From Lachnospiraceae bacterium (GTDB taxonomy: Bacteria > Bacillota > Clostridia > Lachnospirales > Lachnospiraceae), in the NCBI GenBank assembly GCA_017553505.1, contig JAFZLD010000018.1:62001-126000 (forward strand): a DNA stretch of 64,000 nt. Reading direction: 5' to 3'. Under the pieces are notes generated by a model. The model worked only from the letters and a program-made list of their open reading frames with translations. It ran no database searches and was not told the DNA's origin. Shown here piece after piece: positions 35,247 through 42,914 of this stretch. The position numbers and the translations under genes are program-made. Position 1 is the stretch's first letter. The number at the start of each line of letters is the position of its first letter.

Positions 35247-36841
35247 TGTTTGGTACACTTTTAAAGAAGGAATTTTTCGAGATATTCAGAGTTTACTTTT
35301 ATAACGAGAAAAAGAACAAGATGCGCTCAAAGGCAGCAGTTGCGGCGTGGTTTATATTCTACGCAGCCATAATGCTTCTTTTTGCAGGAATATTCGCCGG
35401 CGTAGCGTTTTCGATGTGTAAAGGCCTTTTAGATGCGAGACTGGGCTGGATGTATTACACGGTTATGGGCGGAATTGCCGTAGTTCTTGGAGTGTTCGCA
35501 AGCGTTTTTAATACTTATCCGAGGCTCTATCTTGCCAAAGACAACAACTTACTATTGTCCATGCCAATCTCAGTGAAGGATATTGTGTTTTCAAGACTGG
35601 CAGACGCGTATCTTTTAGGCGCGCTGTATTCAGGAACGGTATTTATTCCTTCCATACTTATATATCTATACTATGCGGGTGTAAGCGCAAAGGCGGTAAT
35701 AGGCGGCATAGTAATGTTTCTTATCATATCAGCCATAGCTTTCGTGCTTTCGTGCCTGCTTGGGTACGCAGTAGCCAAGATCAGCGTGAAGATTAAGAAA
35801 AAGAGTTTTGTTACCGTATTAGCGTCGCTGCTGTTCTTCGGACTTTATTATTTCTGCTACTTTAAAGCAAGTGATGTGCTTCAGGATGTTGTGTTAAACG
35901 CGGTACTCTACGGCGAGAAGATTAAAGGCGGAGCCTATCTGCTATATATGTTCGGAACCATTGGCGAGGGTCACATTGCTAACTCACTTATCTACGCAGG
36001 AGCGATGGCTACTATCTGCTATATCGTGGCTAAGGTGATGCTTAACTCCTTCCTTGGTATCGTTACTTCCACGGGCAAGGCTGATAGGGTTAAGTATGTG
36101 GAGAAGACGGCCAAAGAAAGAACTGTCTTCGCAGCTGTATTATCCAAAGAATTCGGCAGATTCACATCAAGCCCCAACTACATGTTAAGCTGCGGATTGG
36201 GAACATTACTGATTCCGATAGTAGGAGTATTGGCCCTTGTTAAGGGCAGCTCTTTTCTGCCGGTGTTCAAAGAAATGCTTTCGGACCGACAGGGAGTATT
36301 CGTAGTATTGATTGTCGGAGCCTTGTGCTTGCTTGCCACCATGAATGATATAGCGACTCCTTCGGTATCGCTTGAAGGTAAGAGCATATGGATAATGCAG
36401 TCTATGCCTATTGACCCTGCTATTATTTTAAGGGCCAAGGGCATGATGCAGTTTATATTTACTGCGGTACCGATTCTTTTTACAACAATCTGTGTATCGA
36501 TTGTGATTGATGCAACAATTGCAGATAAGATACTGATTGTTATTGTTCCTTTGATTTTTACTGCTTTTTCCGCAGTTTTCAATACATTTATTGCTGTTAA
36601 GATGCCGGTGCTTTCATGGACCAACGAGATAGCACCCATGAAGCAAAGCGGCGGCGTGGCTGTATCGCTTTTCGGACCCGACGCAATCCTTATCGCACTC
36701 GGAGTCTTGTATTACCTTTTGGGATACCGCATCGGTTCGGCACCTTGTCTTATGTTTTTCGGATGCTTATGCAGTCTGGTTACTGTTATGATTGCAGGCT
36801 GGCTTAGGAATAAAGGTGCTAAGGCATACTCGAATTTATAA
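35246..36841 (+). CDS. ABC transporter permease subunit
   Basis: A 531-aa membrane protein with about 12 hydrophobic segments. An N-terminal cytoplasmic stretch (LLKKEFFEIFRVYF) and the conserved loop LYLAKDNNLLLSMPISVKDIVFSRL fit large exporter permeases of the ABC-2 superfamily. A second such element occurs at TPSVSLEGKSIWIMQSMPID, consistent with an internally duplicated protein. It is encoded 1 nt overlapping the ATPase. Function unknown; export of a peptide or lipid is plausible. Confidence 0.8.
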   Translation: MFGTLLKKEFFEIFRVYFYNEKKNKMRSKAAVAAWFIFYAAIMLLFAGIFAGVAFSMCKGLLDARLGWMYYTVMGGIAVVLGVFASVFNTYPRLYLAKDNNLLLSMPISVKDIVFSRLADAYLLGALYSGTVFIPSILIYLYYAGVSAKAVIGGIVMFLIISAIAFVLSCLLGYAVAKISVKIKKKSFVTVLASLLFFGLYYFCYFKASDVLQDVVLNAVLYGEKIKGGAYLLYMFGTIGEGHIANSLIYAGAMATICYIVAKVMLNSFLGIVTSTGKADRVKYVEKTAKERTVFAAVLSKEFGRFTSSPNYMLSCGLGTLLIPIVGVLALVKGSSFLPVFKEMLSDRQGVFVVLIVGALCLLATMNDIATPSVSLEGKSIWIMQSMPIDPAIILRAKGMMQFIFTAVPILFTTICVSIVIDATIADKILIVIVPLIFTAFSAVFNTFIAVKMPVLSWTNEIAPMKQSGGVAVSLFGPDAILIALGVLYYLLGYRIGSAPCLMFFGCLCSLVTVMIAGWLRNKGAKAYSNL

Positions 36842-36870
36842 CGCATTCCTCCTCATTTTTGAATAAATAT

Positions 36871-36948
36871 GCTTTGGGCCTCTCGATTAGGTATTCCCCC
36901 CATCGTCGAGAGGCTTCTCCCTGCCCAAAAGCAGGCGGCGTGATTTTT
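36871..36948 (+). other. Foldable segment before asnA
   Basis: GCTTTGGGC (about 36871-36879) can pair with GCCCAAAAGC (about 36923-36932), enclosing GCCTCTCGA...TCGAGAGGC. An alternative CTGC-CCAAAA-GCAG competes with the outer stem, and TTTTTTT follows at about 36944. It most simply ends the ABC exporter operon, but the two exclusive pairings are attenuator-like. I found no T-box signature. Confidence 0.4.
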
Positions 36949-36951
36949 TTC

Positions 36952-36980
36952 TTGCAATCCGCTCAATTTTGTATTTTAAT
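36952..36980 (+). promoter_or_regulatory. Putative promoter of asnA
   Basis: TTGCAA-N17-TTTAAT. Confidence 0.45.
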
Positions 36981-37013
36981 TAATTTGGTTAAAAATTTTT
37001 GAGAGGTAATGCT

Positions 37014-38024
37014 ATGCAGAAAACATTGATTCCCGCCGACTATACACCGGCGCTTAACCTCCACGATACGCAGATAGCGATTAAGACCGTGAAGGACGCT
37101 TTTCAGTCACTTCTTGCCGAGAGACTGAATCTACTCAGAGTTTCGGCTCCGCTTTTTGTGGACCCCAAGGAGGGACTCAATGATAATTTAAATGGTGTTG
37201 AGCGTCCCGTAACCTTCGGCATTAAAGAGCAGAAAGAATACGAGGCTGAAATCGTTCATTCCCTTGCCAAGTGGAAGAGATACGCACTCAAGAAATACGG
37301 CTTCAAATTCGGTGAAGGCTTATACACCGACATGAACGCCATCAGACGTGACGAAGATACAGACAATACTCATTCAATCTTCGTAGACCAGTGGGACTGG
37401 GAGAAGATTATATACAAAGAGCAGAGGAATCTCGATACTCTTAAGGAAGTTGTAAGAGACGTTTACGCAGTTCTTCGTAAGACCGAGAAGTACCTTGCTA
37501 TCCAGTACGACTACATTGAGGAAATCCTTCCTCATGACATTTTCTTTATCACCTCGCAGGAGCTTTTGGACATGTTCCCCGAATACACGGCCAAGGAACG
37601 CGAGTACTACATTACCAAGGCCAAAGGCGCCGTATGTATCATGCAGATAGGCGATAAGCTTGAAAACGGCGAGCCCCACGACGGACGTGCTCCCGACTAC
37701 GATGACTGGGCACTTAACGCAGATATCCTTGTGTACTATCCTGTACTTGATATCGCACTTGAGCTTTCATCAATGGGTATCAGAGTTGATGCGAAGTCCT
37801 TAAAGAGCCAGCTTGAGAAAGCAGGCTGCCCCGAGCGCGCTAAGCTCCCTTTCCAGAAAGCAATTCTTAAGAATGAGCTTCCTTACACCATCGGTGGTGG
37901 TATCGGACAGTCACGTATATGTATGTTTTTCTTGCGTAAGGCACACATCGGCGAGGTTCAGTGTTCACTCTGGCCCAAGGAAACTGTTAAGGCACTTGAA
38001 GAGCGTAACATTCCGTTACTGTAA
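37014..38024 (+). CDS. asnA: Aspartate-ammonia ligase (asparagine synthetase A)
   Basis: A 336-aa ammonia-dependent asparagine synthetase of the class II tRNA-synthetase fold. It makes asparagine from aspartate, ATP and NH3. Seen: TQIAIKTVKDAFQ, LLRVSAPLFVDPKEGLNDNLNG, KEYEAEIVHSLAKWKR, GLYTDMNAIRRDED, HSIFVDQWDWEK, and the C-terminal GGGIGQSRICMFFL. The start is ATG 37014 (GAGAGGT 6 nt upstream). Length is right for AsnA. Single-gene unit. Confidence 0.95.
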   Translation: MQKTLIPADYTPALNLHDTQIAIKTVKDAFQSLLAERLNLLRVSAPLFVDPKEGLNDNLNGVERPVTFGIKEQKEYEAEIVHSLAKWKRYALKKYGFKFGEGLYTDMNAIRRDEDTDNTHSIFVDQWDWEKIIYKEQRNLDTLKEVVRDVYAVLRKTEKYLAIQYDYIEEILPHDIFFITSQELLDMFPEYTAKEREYYITKAKGAVCIMQIGDKLENGEPHDGRAPDYDDWALNADILVYYPVLDIALELSSMGIRVDAKSLKSQLEKAGCPERAKLPFQKAILKNELPYTIGGGIGQSRICMFFLRKAHIGEVQCSLWPKETVKALEERNIPLL

Positions 38025-38050
38025 TCATTTAATATTTCTAAGCAATTTAA

Positions 38051-38090
38051 AAGGCTTCGGCACTTTGAAAGTGTCGAAGCCTTATTTTAT
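38051..38090. terminator. Bidirectional terminator
   Basis: AAGGCTTCGGCACTTT pairs with AAAGTGTCGAAGCCTT, with A/T tails both sides, between the convergent asnA and zinc-ribbon genes. Confidence 0.88.
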
Positions 38091-38112
38091 GGCCTAAGTA
38101 TGTATCAAAGAA

Positions 38113-39855
38113 TTATTCGCCGAATGCCTTCAATTCCTCGGTCATATCGTAGGTGTAATTGTCTCTGTTGGAGGTTACGATAGCGTTGTACATTTCTGCG
38201 CCGTCGGTGTAACCGATGGTGGAGTACCAGCTGTCGGGGATAGATGAGTATCCTACGGTTCCCTTGTGAGTAGAAACGATGTACTCGCCGGTAGGAAGCT
38301 TGGTAACGCCGTCGAATTCAACAGGGAAGTAAACCGTAACTGCTTTGAATCTGTTCTTGGAATTGGAAAGGGTTCCCTTGTATACGATGAAGTACTTGTT
38401 GTTCTTGGCAAAGTCGGTACCGATTGACTTGGCTACAAGTAAGTATTCGCCGAATCCGCCGAACTCGGTAAGGGTGGTGCCTTCGGTGTAGTTCTTGGCG
38501 ATGTAGCTTTCGATGGTATCCTTGGCTTCAACATAAAGAGCATTTCTGAAGTCTACGGAGATGTCATCAATCTTGGTGATGTCTTCGTGAGTGGAGTATA
38601 CTTCAATGCCGTCGCCTGCTTCGTTGTTGTAATTGTCCTTGTAAGACTCGGTAAGCTCTGCGTAACAGGTTAAAGGATTGGTGTATCCGATGGTGCTTCC
38701 CCAGCCGTCGAGGCTTGAGTAACCTTCAATGTCGTGATTGTCATTGGCGGTGATTTCAGAGCCGTTGATAAGGATGTGGTAGAATCTTACAGGGAAGTAA
38801 ACCGTTGTCTCATGGAAGTTTCCGTCGGAGTTCGATACGGTACCTGTAAAGATTACATGAAGGTAGTTGGCAGGGTTAGCGTAGCTTCCGTCCTTAACTG
38901 AGTTAAATACATAACCTGCATAGGTTAAATTGGTAAGGGAAGAAGACTTGCTGTAATTCTTGGCAACGTATGAGGAGATTGCGTCCTCGGCTTCTTTTTG
39001 CACGTATTTCTTGAAATCGTCGGAAAGGCTTGAGTATGAAAGCGCATACTCGGGAAGACCGGAAACGGTGTATTCCATGGATGTAGATGCGGGAATCTTG
39101 CCGTTGCGCTCTGCATAGTAAGAAAGGTCGGACACACTTACGTTAAGGGTAACCTTGTCGCCGTTCTTTAAGTTGCCGTTATTGTCAAAATAAAAATCAT
39201 AGGGGCTGAAGTCGGAGCCTGAGTATTCGCACTTAGCGTTACCGTTGGGTGATACGCCGTCGAAAGTAACGGTTACTTCGGCAAAAGGATCGAACTTAAC
39301 TACTTCGGTAAGACCTTCAACTTTGTGCTCGCCATCCTTAAACTTAAGGGTGCAGTTAAGGTAATCGCTGTAATTTTCGTTAATCTTCCAGGTGTACTTG
39401 ACTACGTCGCCGTTTGAAAGCTGATTTCTCTTATCGAGAGAAACGTTAACTACGTCTTCAAGAGCGTCCATGGGGGTAACGAGACTTGAGAAGATACCGA
39501 GTTCGTCGGTGGCTTTCTTGTTAAGGGAAAGCTTCTCGCCGTACTTCTCTTCGATAGCGTCCCAGTCTACGGTGACTACTGCGGTGCCGTATCCGTCATA
39601 ACCGGATGCGTCAACGGTTATGTACTTGTTCAGATCGATGGTGCGACCCATCTTCTGAATAAAAATAAAGCCGACAACAAGAACTGCAACTACAGCGATT
39701 GCCGCTACGATACCCTTGATGGGTAAAGGCTTTGAAGCCTTGGGAGCACCGGCGGGCTGACTTGAAGCAGCGGGTGCGTTGTTAAGGGGCGCGCCGCATT
39801 TCTCGCAGAACTTAGCGTCGTCCGGGTTCTTGGTTCCACACTTTTCACAAAACAT
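38113..39855 (-). CDS. Zinc-ribbon membrane protein with duplicated extracellular modules
   Basis: A 580-aa protein. Residues 1-24 are a zinc ribbon (FCEKCGTKNPDDAKFCEKCG). A Pro/Ala linker and one transmembrane helix (about 49-67, IVAAIAVVAVLVVGFIFI) put the remaining 510 residues outside. The exterior has an N-terminal bacterial Ig-like part (VTFDGVSPNGNAKCEYSG) and two copies of a module of about 130 residues (EAEDAISSYVAKNYSKSSSL / EAKDTIESYIAKNYTEGTTL; both with VYFPVRF or VYFPVEF). Similar zinc-ribbon anchored proteins are common in Firmicutes and uncharacterised. It is last in the three-gene operon, 18 nt after the HD protein. Confidence 0.65.
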   Translation of the reverse strand: MFCEKCGTKNPDDAKFCEKCGAPLNNAPAASSQPAGAPKASKPLPIKGIVAAIAVVAVLVVGFIFIQKMGRTIDLNKYITVDASGYDGYGTAVVTVDWDAIEEKYGEKLSLNKKATDELGIFSSLVTPMDALEDVVNVSLDKRNQLSNGDVVKYTWKINENYSDYLNCTLKFKDGEHKVEGLTEVVKFDPFAEVTVTFDGVSPNGNAKCEYSGSDFSPYDFYFDNNGNLKNGDKVTLNVSVSDLSYYAERNGKIPASTSMEYTVSGLPEYALSYSSLSDDFKKYVQKEAEDAISSYVAKNYSKSSSLTNLTYAGYVFNSVKDGSYANPANYLHVIFTGTVSNSDGNFHETTVYFPVRFYHILINGSEITANDNHDIEGYSSLDGWGSTIGYTNPLTCYAELTESYKDNYNNEAGDGIEVYSTHEDITKIDDISVDFRNALYVEAKDTIESYIAKNYTEGTTLTEFGGFGEYLLVAKSIGTDFAKNNKYFIVYKGTLSNSKNRFKAVTVYFPVEFDGVTKLPTGEYIVSTHKGTVGYSSIPDSWYSTIGYTDGAEMYNAIVTSNRDNYTYDMTEELKAFGE

Positions 39856-39873
39856 GTTTCTAAACTCCTCCGT

Positions 39874-41754
39874 TTAAAGGTTTTCTTTTATAAGCTTATA
39901 ATAAGCTTCCTCACGCCCATGTGTGAGAAGGGCGTCTATGGCATTATACAACTTTTTGTCTCTATATAAAAGAGAAACGATTTGCGGATTATAATGGTCC
40001 ACGTTATCGTTGTGCATTTCCTCTAAAACCTCGGGGAAAGACTTCTTGATGGCGTAGTTACGGCCGTAATAATCCGTTGCGGCATCGAGTGTGTCGCAGA
40101 TGGTGATTAAGTCTATTACGAACTTGACGCGAAGCCCCTTGGTGGAAAAACGGGGCGGATAGCCCGTATCGCCGTCGTGGAATTTATGATGGCCGAGTAT
40201 GATTGCGTGGTAATCGTCAAAGTCCTCGTCAACCGCATCGGCACCCATTCCGGGATGCTGTCTGATGATTTCAAGTTCCTCTGCGGTAAGCCTTCTGTAC
40301 TGCATGTTGATGATATTGGGCATTCTGGTCTTGCCGATATCGTGGTACAAAGCGGCACGCTTAATAAACAGGCGAAGGTCATCGGCTTTCTTGTAGAGTT
40401 CGTCGGTCGACTTAAGATTATATATAGGGAGCAAAAGCTCCGGCATGTTTTCAAGCACCGAATCCGTAATCATGCGCGCAAGATAAGCCACCATGTGAGA
40501 GTGGAAGAAAGTCTGAATCTGGCGATGCAGGATAACGTTGAAGATGGTGCTTTCCTTTTCCTCGAAGGAATCAAGAAGGCTTAAATGCCTGAAGCACCAG
40601 TCGGTAAGCGAGCGGTTCATAAAGGGCGTGTAGTTCTTACGGGAAACGCCCGCGTAGTATTTATTGACGCAGTCAATTAGGTTGCGGGTCTCGCGCTTGC
40701 GAAGCTCGTCGTCCACGCGACGGTCTTTGAGCCAGCCGAATATCAGGGCCTTGGGAAATTGAGTGTTAAAATTGAACTCTTCATCAGCCGCAAAAAGAAC
40801 CTTGGGCTTGCGCGATATCTTGTCCTTGCTTCTGATCTTGTAATATGCAAGAAGGTATTCCACCGCATCGGTATAACCGCAGCGCCCCTCGATATAAAGG
40901 GCTCTGTAATTGGCAAGAAGCGGAACTACGTTTATTTTGTATTCGCTTCCGGTTTTCTCGCATTGTTCTTTGTAAATCTCGCGGGCGAGGGTGCAGAAGC
41001 GTTTCTTGGTCTCTTCGGAAGCATTCGGGATGAGGCTTTCGTTATCAAGAATGTTCTCGCGGATGTACTCCATGATTTCCTTGATTTCGTGAGCGTCGCC
41101 GTCTAAGCGGGTGACTTCGTCGGATTTGTAGAGTGCCTGAACCTTTTCATAGTAATCGAAGGCATCGTCGATGTTTACAAGGTCGTAGGAAGGAAGCGCG
41201 GTGATAAGGTTCGAGTATGCCACGAAAATCGCGCGACGTACGTAGAAATCGGTAAAAGAAGCATATTCGCGGGCATAAGAAATAACCTTAATGTAGGAGT
41301 CGTAAGCGAGCTTACCGTGCTGCTTACAACCCATACGAAAGGTCATGAATGCTTCGTAGCCGAGCCTGTTGTATAGAAGTATCAGGCGGCTTAAATTATT
41401 CTTTTGCCTGTAGTAGGTGATTAAAAGATTGATGACTTTGACGGCGATAAAGGCGTCGTCGTAGGGACCGGGGCCGAGATCGATGAGCTCGGCATAGAGC
41501 GCATCCGCCACATCATCCGTAAGCGTCGAAGGGTCTGCAAAAAAAGGCGCAAGAAGAACCGATACGCGGGTGTTGTCTGCGTAGGCTTTTCTTGTGGCTT
41601 CGGAGCGCTTTTTGTAGTTGTCAATCCACTTTTCCTCGTCTTTGTCGGCGTAGAGGAGCTCTTCATACATGTTGATGATGTCCATGTTTTTCTTGAAAAG
41701 CTCGAATACCTCGTGGATTTCCTGTGCTGTAGCGGTTTTAGGTTGTGTATTCAT
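39874..41754 (-). CDS. HD-GYP-like phosphohydrolase with helical N-terminal domain
   Basis: A 626-aa protein. Residues 1-400 are helical and TPR-like with no recognised domain. The C-terminal domain carries AALYHDIGKTRMPN, then EIIRQHPGMGADAV, then ILGHHKFHDGDTGYPPRF. This is the HD...H...HH...GYP order of HD-GYP cyclic-di-GMP phosphodiesterases, with some changes around GYP. Cyclic-di-GMP hydrolysis is therefore plausible but not certain. No membrane segment. It sits 11 nt after the HAD phosphatase gene in a minus-strand operon. Confidence 0.75.
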   Translation of the reverse strand: MNTQPKTATAQEIHEVFELFKKNMDIINMYEELLYADKDEEKWIDNYKKRSEATRKAYADNTRVSVLLAPFFADPSTLTDDVADALYAELIDLGPGPYDDAFIAVKVINLLITYYRQKNNLSRLILLYNRLGYEAFMTFRMGCKQHGKLAYDSYIKVISYAREYASFTDFYVRRAIFVAYSNLITALPSYDLVNIDDAFDYYEKVQALYKSDEVTRLDGDAHEIKEIMEYIRENILDNESLIPNASEETKKRFCTLAREIYKEQCEKTGSEYKINVVPLLANYRALYIEGRCGYTDAVEYLLAYYKIRSKDKISRKPKVLFAADEEFNFNTQFPKALIFGWLKDRRVDDELRKRETRNLIDCVNKYYAGVSRKNYTPFMNRSLTDWCFRHLSLLDSFEEKESTIFNVILHRQIQTFFHSHMVAYLARMITDSVLENMPELLLPIYNLKSTDELYKKADDLRLFIKRAALYHDIGKTRMPNIINMQYRRLTAEELEIIRQHPGMGADAVDEDFDDYHAIILGHHKFHDGDTGYPPRFSTKGLRVKFVIDLITICDTLDAATDYYGRNYAIKKSFPEVLEEMHNDNVDHYNPQIVSLLYRDKKLYNAIDALLTHGREEAYYKLIKENL

Positions 41755-41765
41755 TCACTCTCTCT

Positions 41766-42422
41766 TTAGTTCAAAAGAATGTTTTCTAACTCCTTAACTG
41801 TACCCGCAATAACCTTGGCGCCCGCCTTGCTAAGTTCTTCCTCGGAACCGTATCCGTAAGATACGGCGATGTTGGGAAGGCCTGCGGCGTTGGCAGCTTC
41901 TATATCATATTTTCTGTCCCCGACCATAACGGTTTCCGAAAGGTCGCCGGAAGGATCGAGTTCAAACAGTCTTAAACATTCGGCAATGATTTCGGACTTG
42001 TTCTCTCTCGTGCCGTCAAGTTCCGAGCCCATGATTACGTCAAAGTACTGAGAGATTCCGAAGTGGTCGAGAATCTTTTCCACGAAAACTCTGGGCTTGC
42101 TGGATGCAAGGGCGAGCTTGCGACCGTTTTCTTTGAGCGATTGAAGAAGCTCGGGGATGCCGTCGTATAAGTCATTCTCAAAAAGGCCCACGGTGGAGAA
42201 ACGTGCACGGTATGCGGCGATTACATCCTCCATGTCTTCAGGCTTAATGTGGTAGAAATCCCTGAAAGAATCCCTTAAAGGGGGGCCTATAAAAGGTGTC
42301 AAAGTGTTGATGTCCGGAACGTCGATTCCGAACTTTTTAAGGGCCTGCTGCACGCTTGTGCAGATGCCTACCTTGGGGTCCGAAATGGTTCCGTCAAGGT
42401 CAAATAAAACATATTTGTACAT
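41766..42422 (-). CDS. HAD-family phosphatase (phosphoglycolate phosphatase-like)
   Basis: A 218-aa HAD hydrolase: motif I FDLDGTISD (about 6-14, nucleophile Asp), motif II ALASSKP, motif III/IV MVGDRKYDIEAA. The helical cap follows the phosphoglycolate phosphatase / PpaX pattern (GPPLRDSF). The substrate could be phosphoglycolate, pyrophosphate or a sugar phosphate; sequence alone does not decide. It is the first gene of the minus-strand operon leading to the HD and zinc-ribbon genes. Confidence 0.87.
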   Translation of the reverse strand: MYKYVLFDLDGTISDPKVGICTSVQQALKKFGIDVPDINTLTPFIGPPLRDSFRDFYHIKPEDMEDVIAAYRARFSTVGLFENDLYDGIPELLQSLKENGRKLALASSKPRVFVEKILDHFGISQYFDVIMGSELDGTRENKSEIIAECLRLFELDPSGDLSETVMVGDRKYDIEAANAAGLPNIAVSYGYGSEEELSKAGAKVIAGTVKELENILLN

Positions 42423-42615
42423 ATTTACTCCATTACCTCCAACGATTTTAAAGCATTATAGCACATGTCAATTAATAAATTCGAAATACGTAAAAATTTT
42501 GTTCAATTTAAACATTTACCCGGAAACTGAATTCTGTATAATAGTACTCACTGAGGGAAGCGGAATAGTAAACAGTTACCGATAGGGGTATCGGTTTGTG
42601 GTAAGGAGGCTGTTT

Positions 42616-42843
42616 ATGCAGGCTAAGATTTATTTAACACCCTCGATGGTACGGGATTTTGTGAGTGTGGCATCCAAGTGTGATTTCGATATTGATATTG
42701 CAAGTTACAATCGTTATTGTGTGGATGCGAAGTCTATTATAGGTGTTATGGGACTTGATATGAACGTTCCTCTCACCGTTACTTACAATGGTTATAACAC
42801 TGATTTCGAAGGGTATCTTAAGCAGCATGCTGTAGCTTGTTAG
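42616..42843 (+). CDS. HPr-like protein lacking the active-site histidine
   Basis: A 75-aa protein that aligns with HPr along its length: FVSVASKCDFDIDI matches the helix-A/strand region, and AKSIIGVMGLDM matches the regulatory Ser-46 segment (here S40). Where HPr has IHARPA with His15 and Arg17, this protein has LTPSMV, so Thr8 stands at the His15 position and Ser10 at Arg17. It should not accept phosphate from Enzyme I, but might be phosphorylated on S40 by HPr kinase, as Crh is in Bacillus. The start is ATG 42616, with AAGGAGG 6 nt upstream. Confidence 0.78.
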   Translation: MQAKIYLTPSMVRDFVSVASKCDFDIDIASYNRYCVDAKSIIGVMGLDMNVPLTVTYNGYNTDFEGYLKQHAVAC

Positions 42844-42861
42844 CATGCGAACATATGGTTG

Positions 42862-42914
42862 ACTCCCGACCCGGGCTTTTGTACAATAAGCTTGACGGTT
42901 ACGGGAGTTTTTTT
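42862..42914 (+). terminator. Terminator-like hairpin abutting the helicase start
   Basis: ACTCCCG (42862-42868) pairs with CGGGAGT (42902-42908), and TTTTTTT ends directly at the ATG of the next gene. The 3' arm contains the only good ribosome site (GGGAG), so folding would hide it. Confidence 0.65.

Noticed and set aside
36999-37013. TTG 36999 as asnA start
   Set aside because: It would place the ribosome site inside the coding region; ATG 37014 fits GAGAGGT and the family N-terminus.
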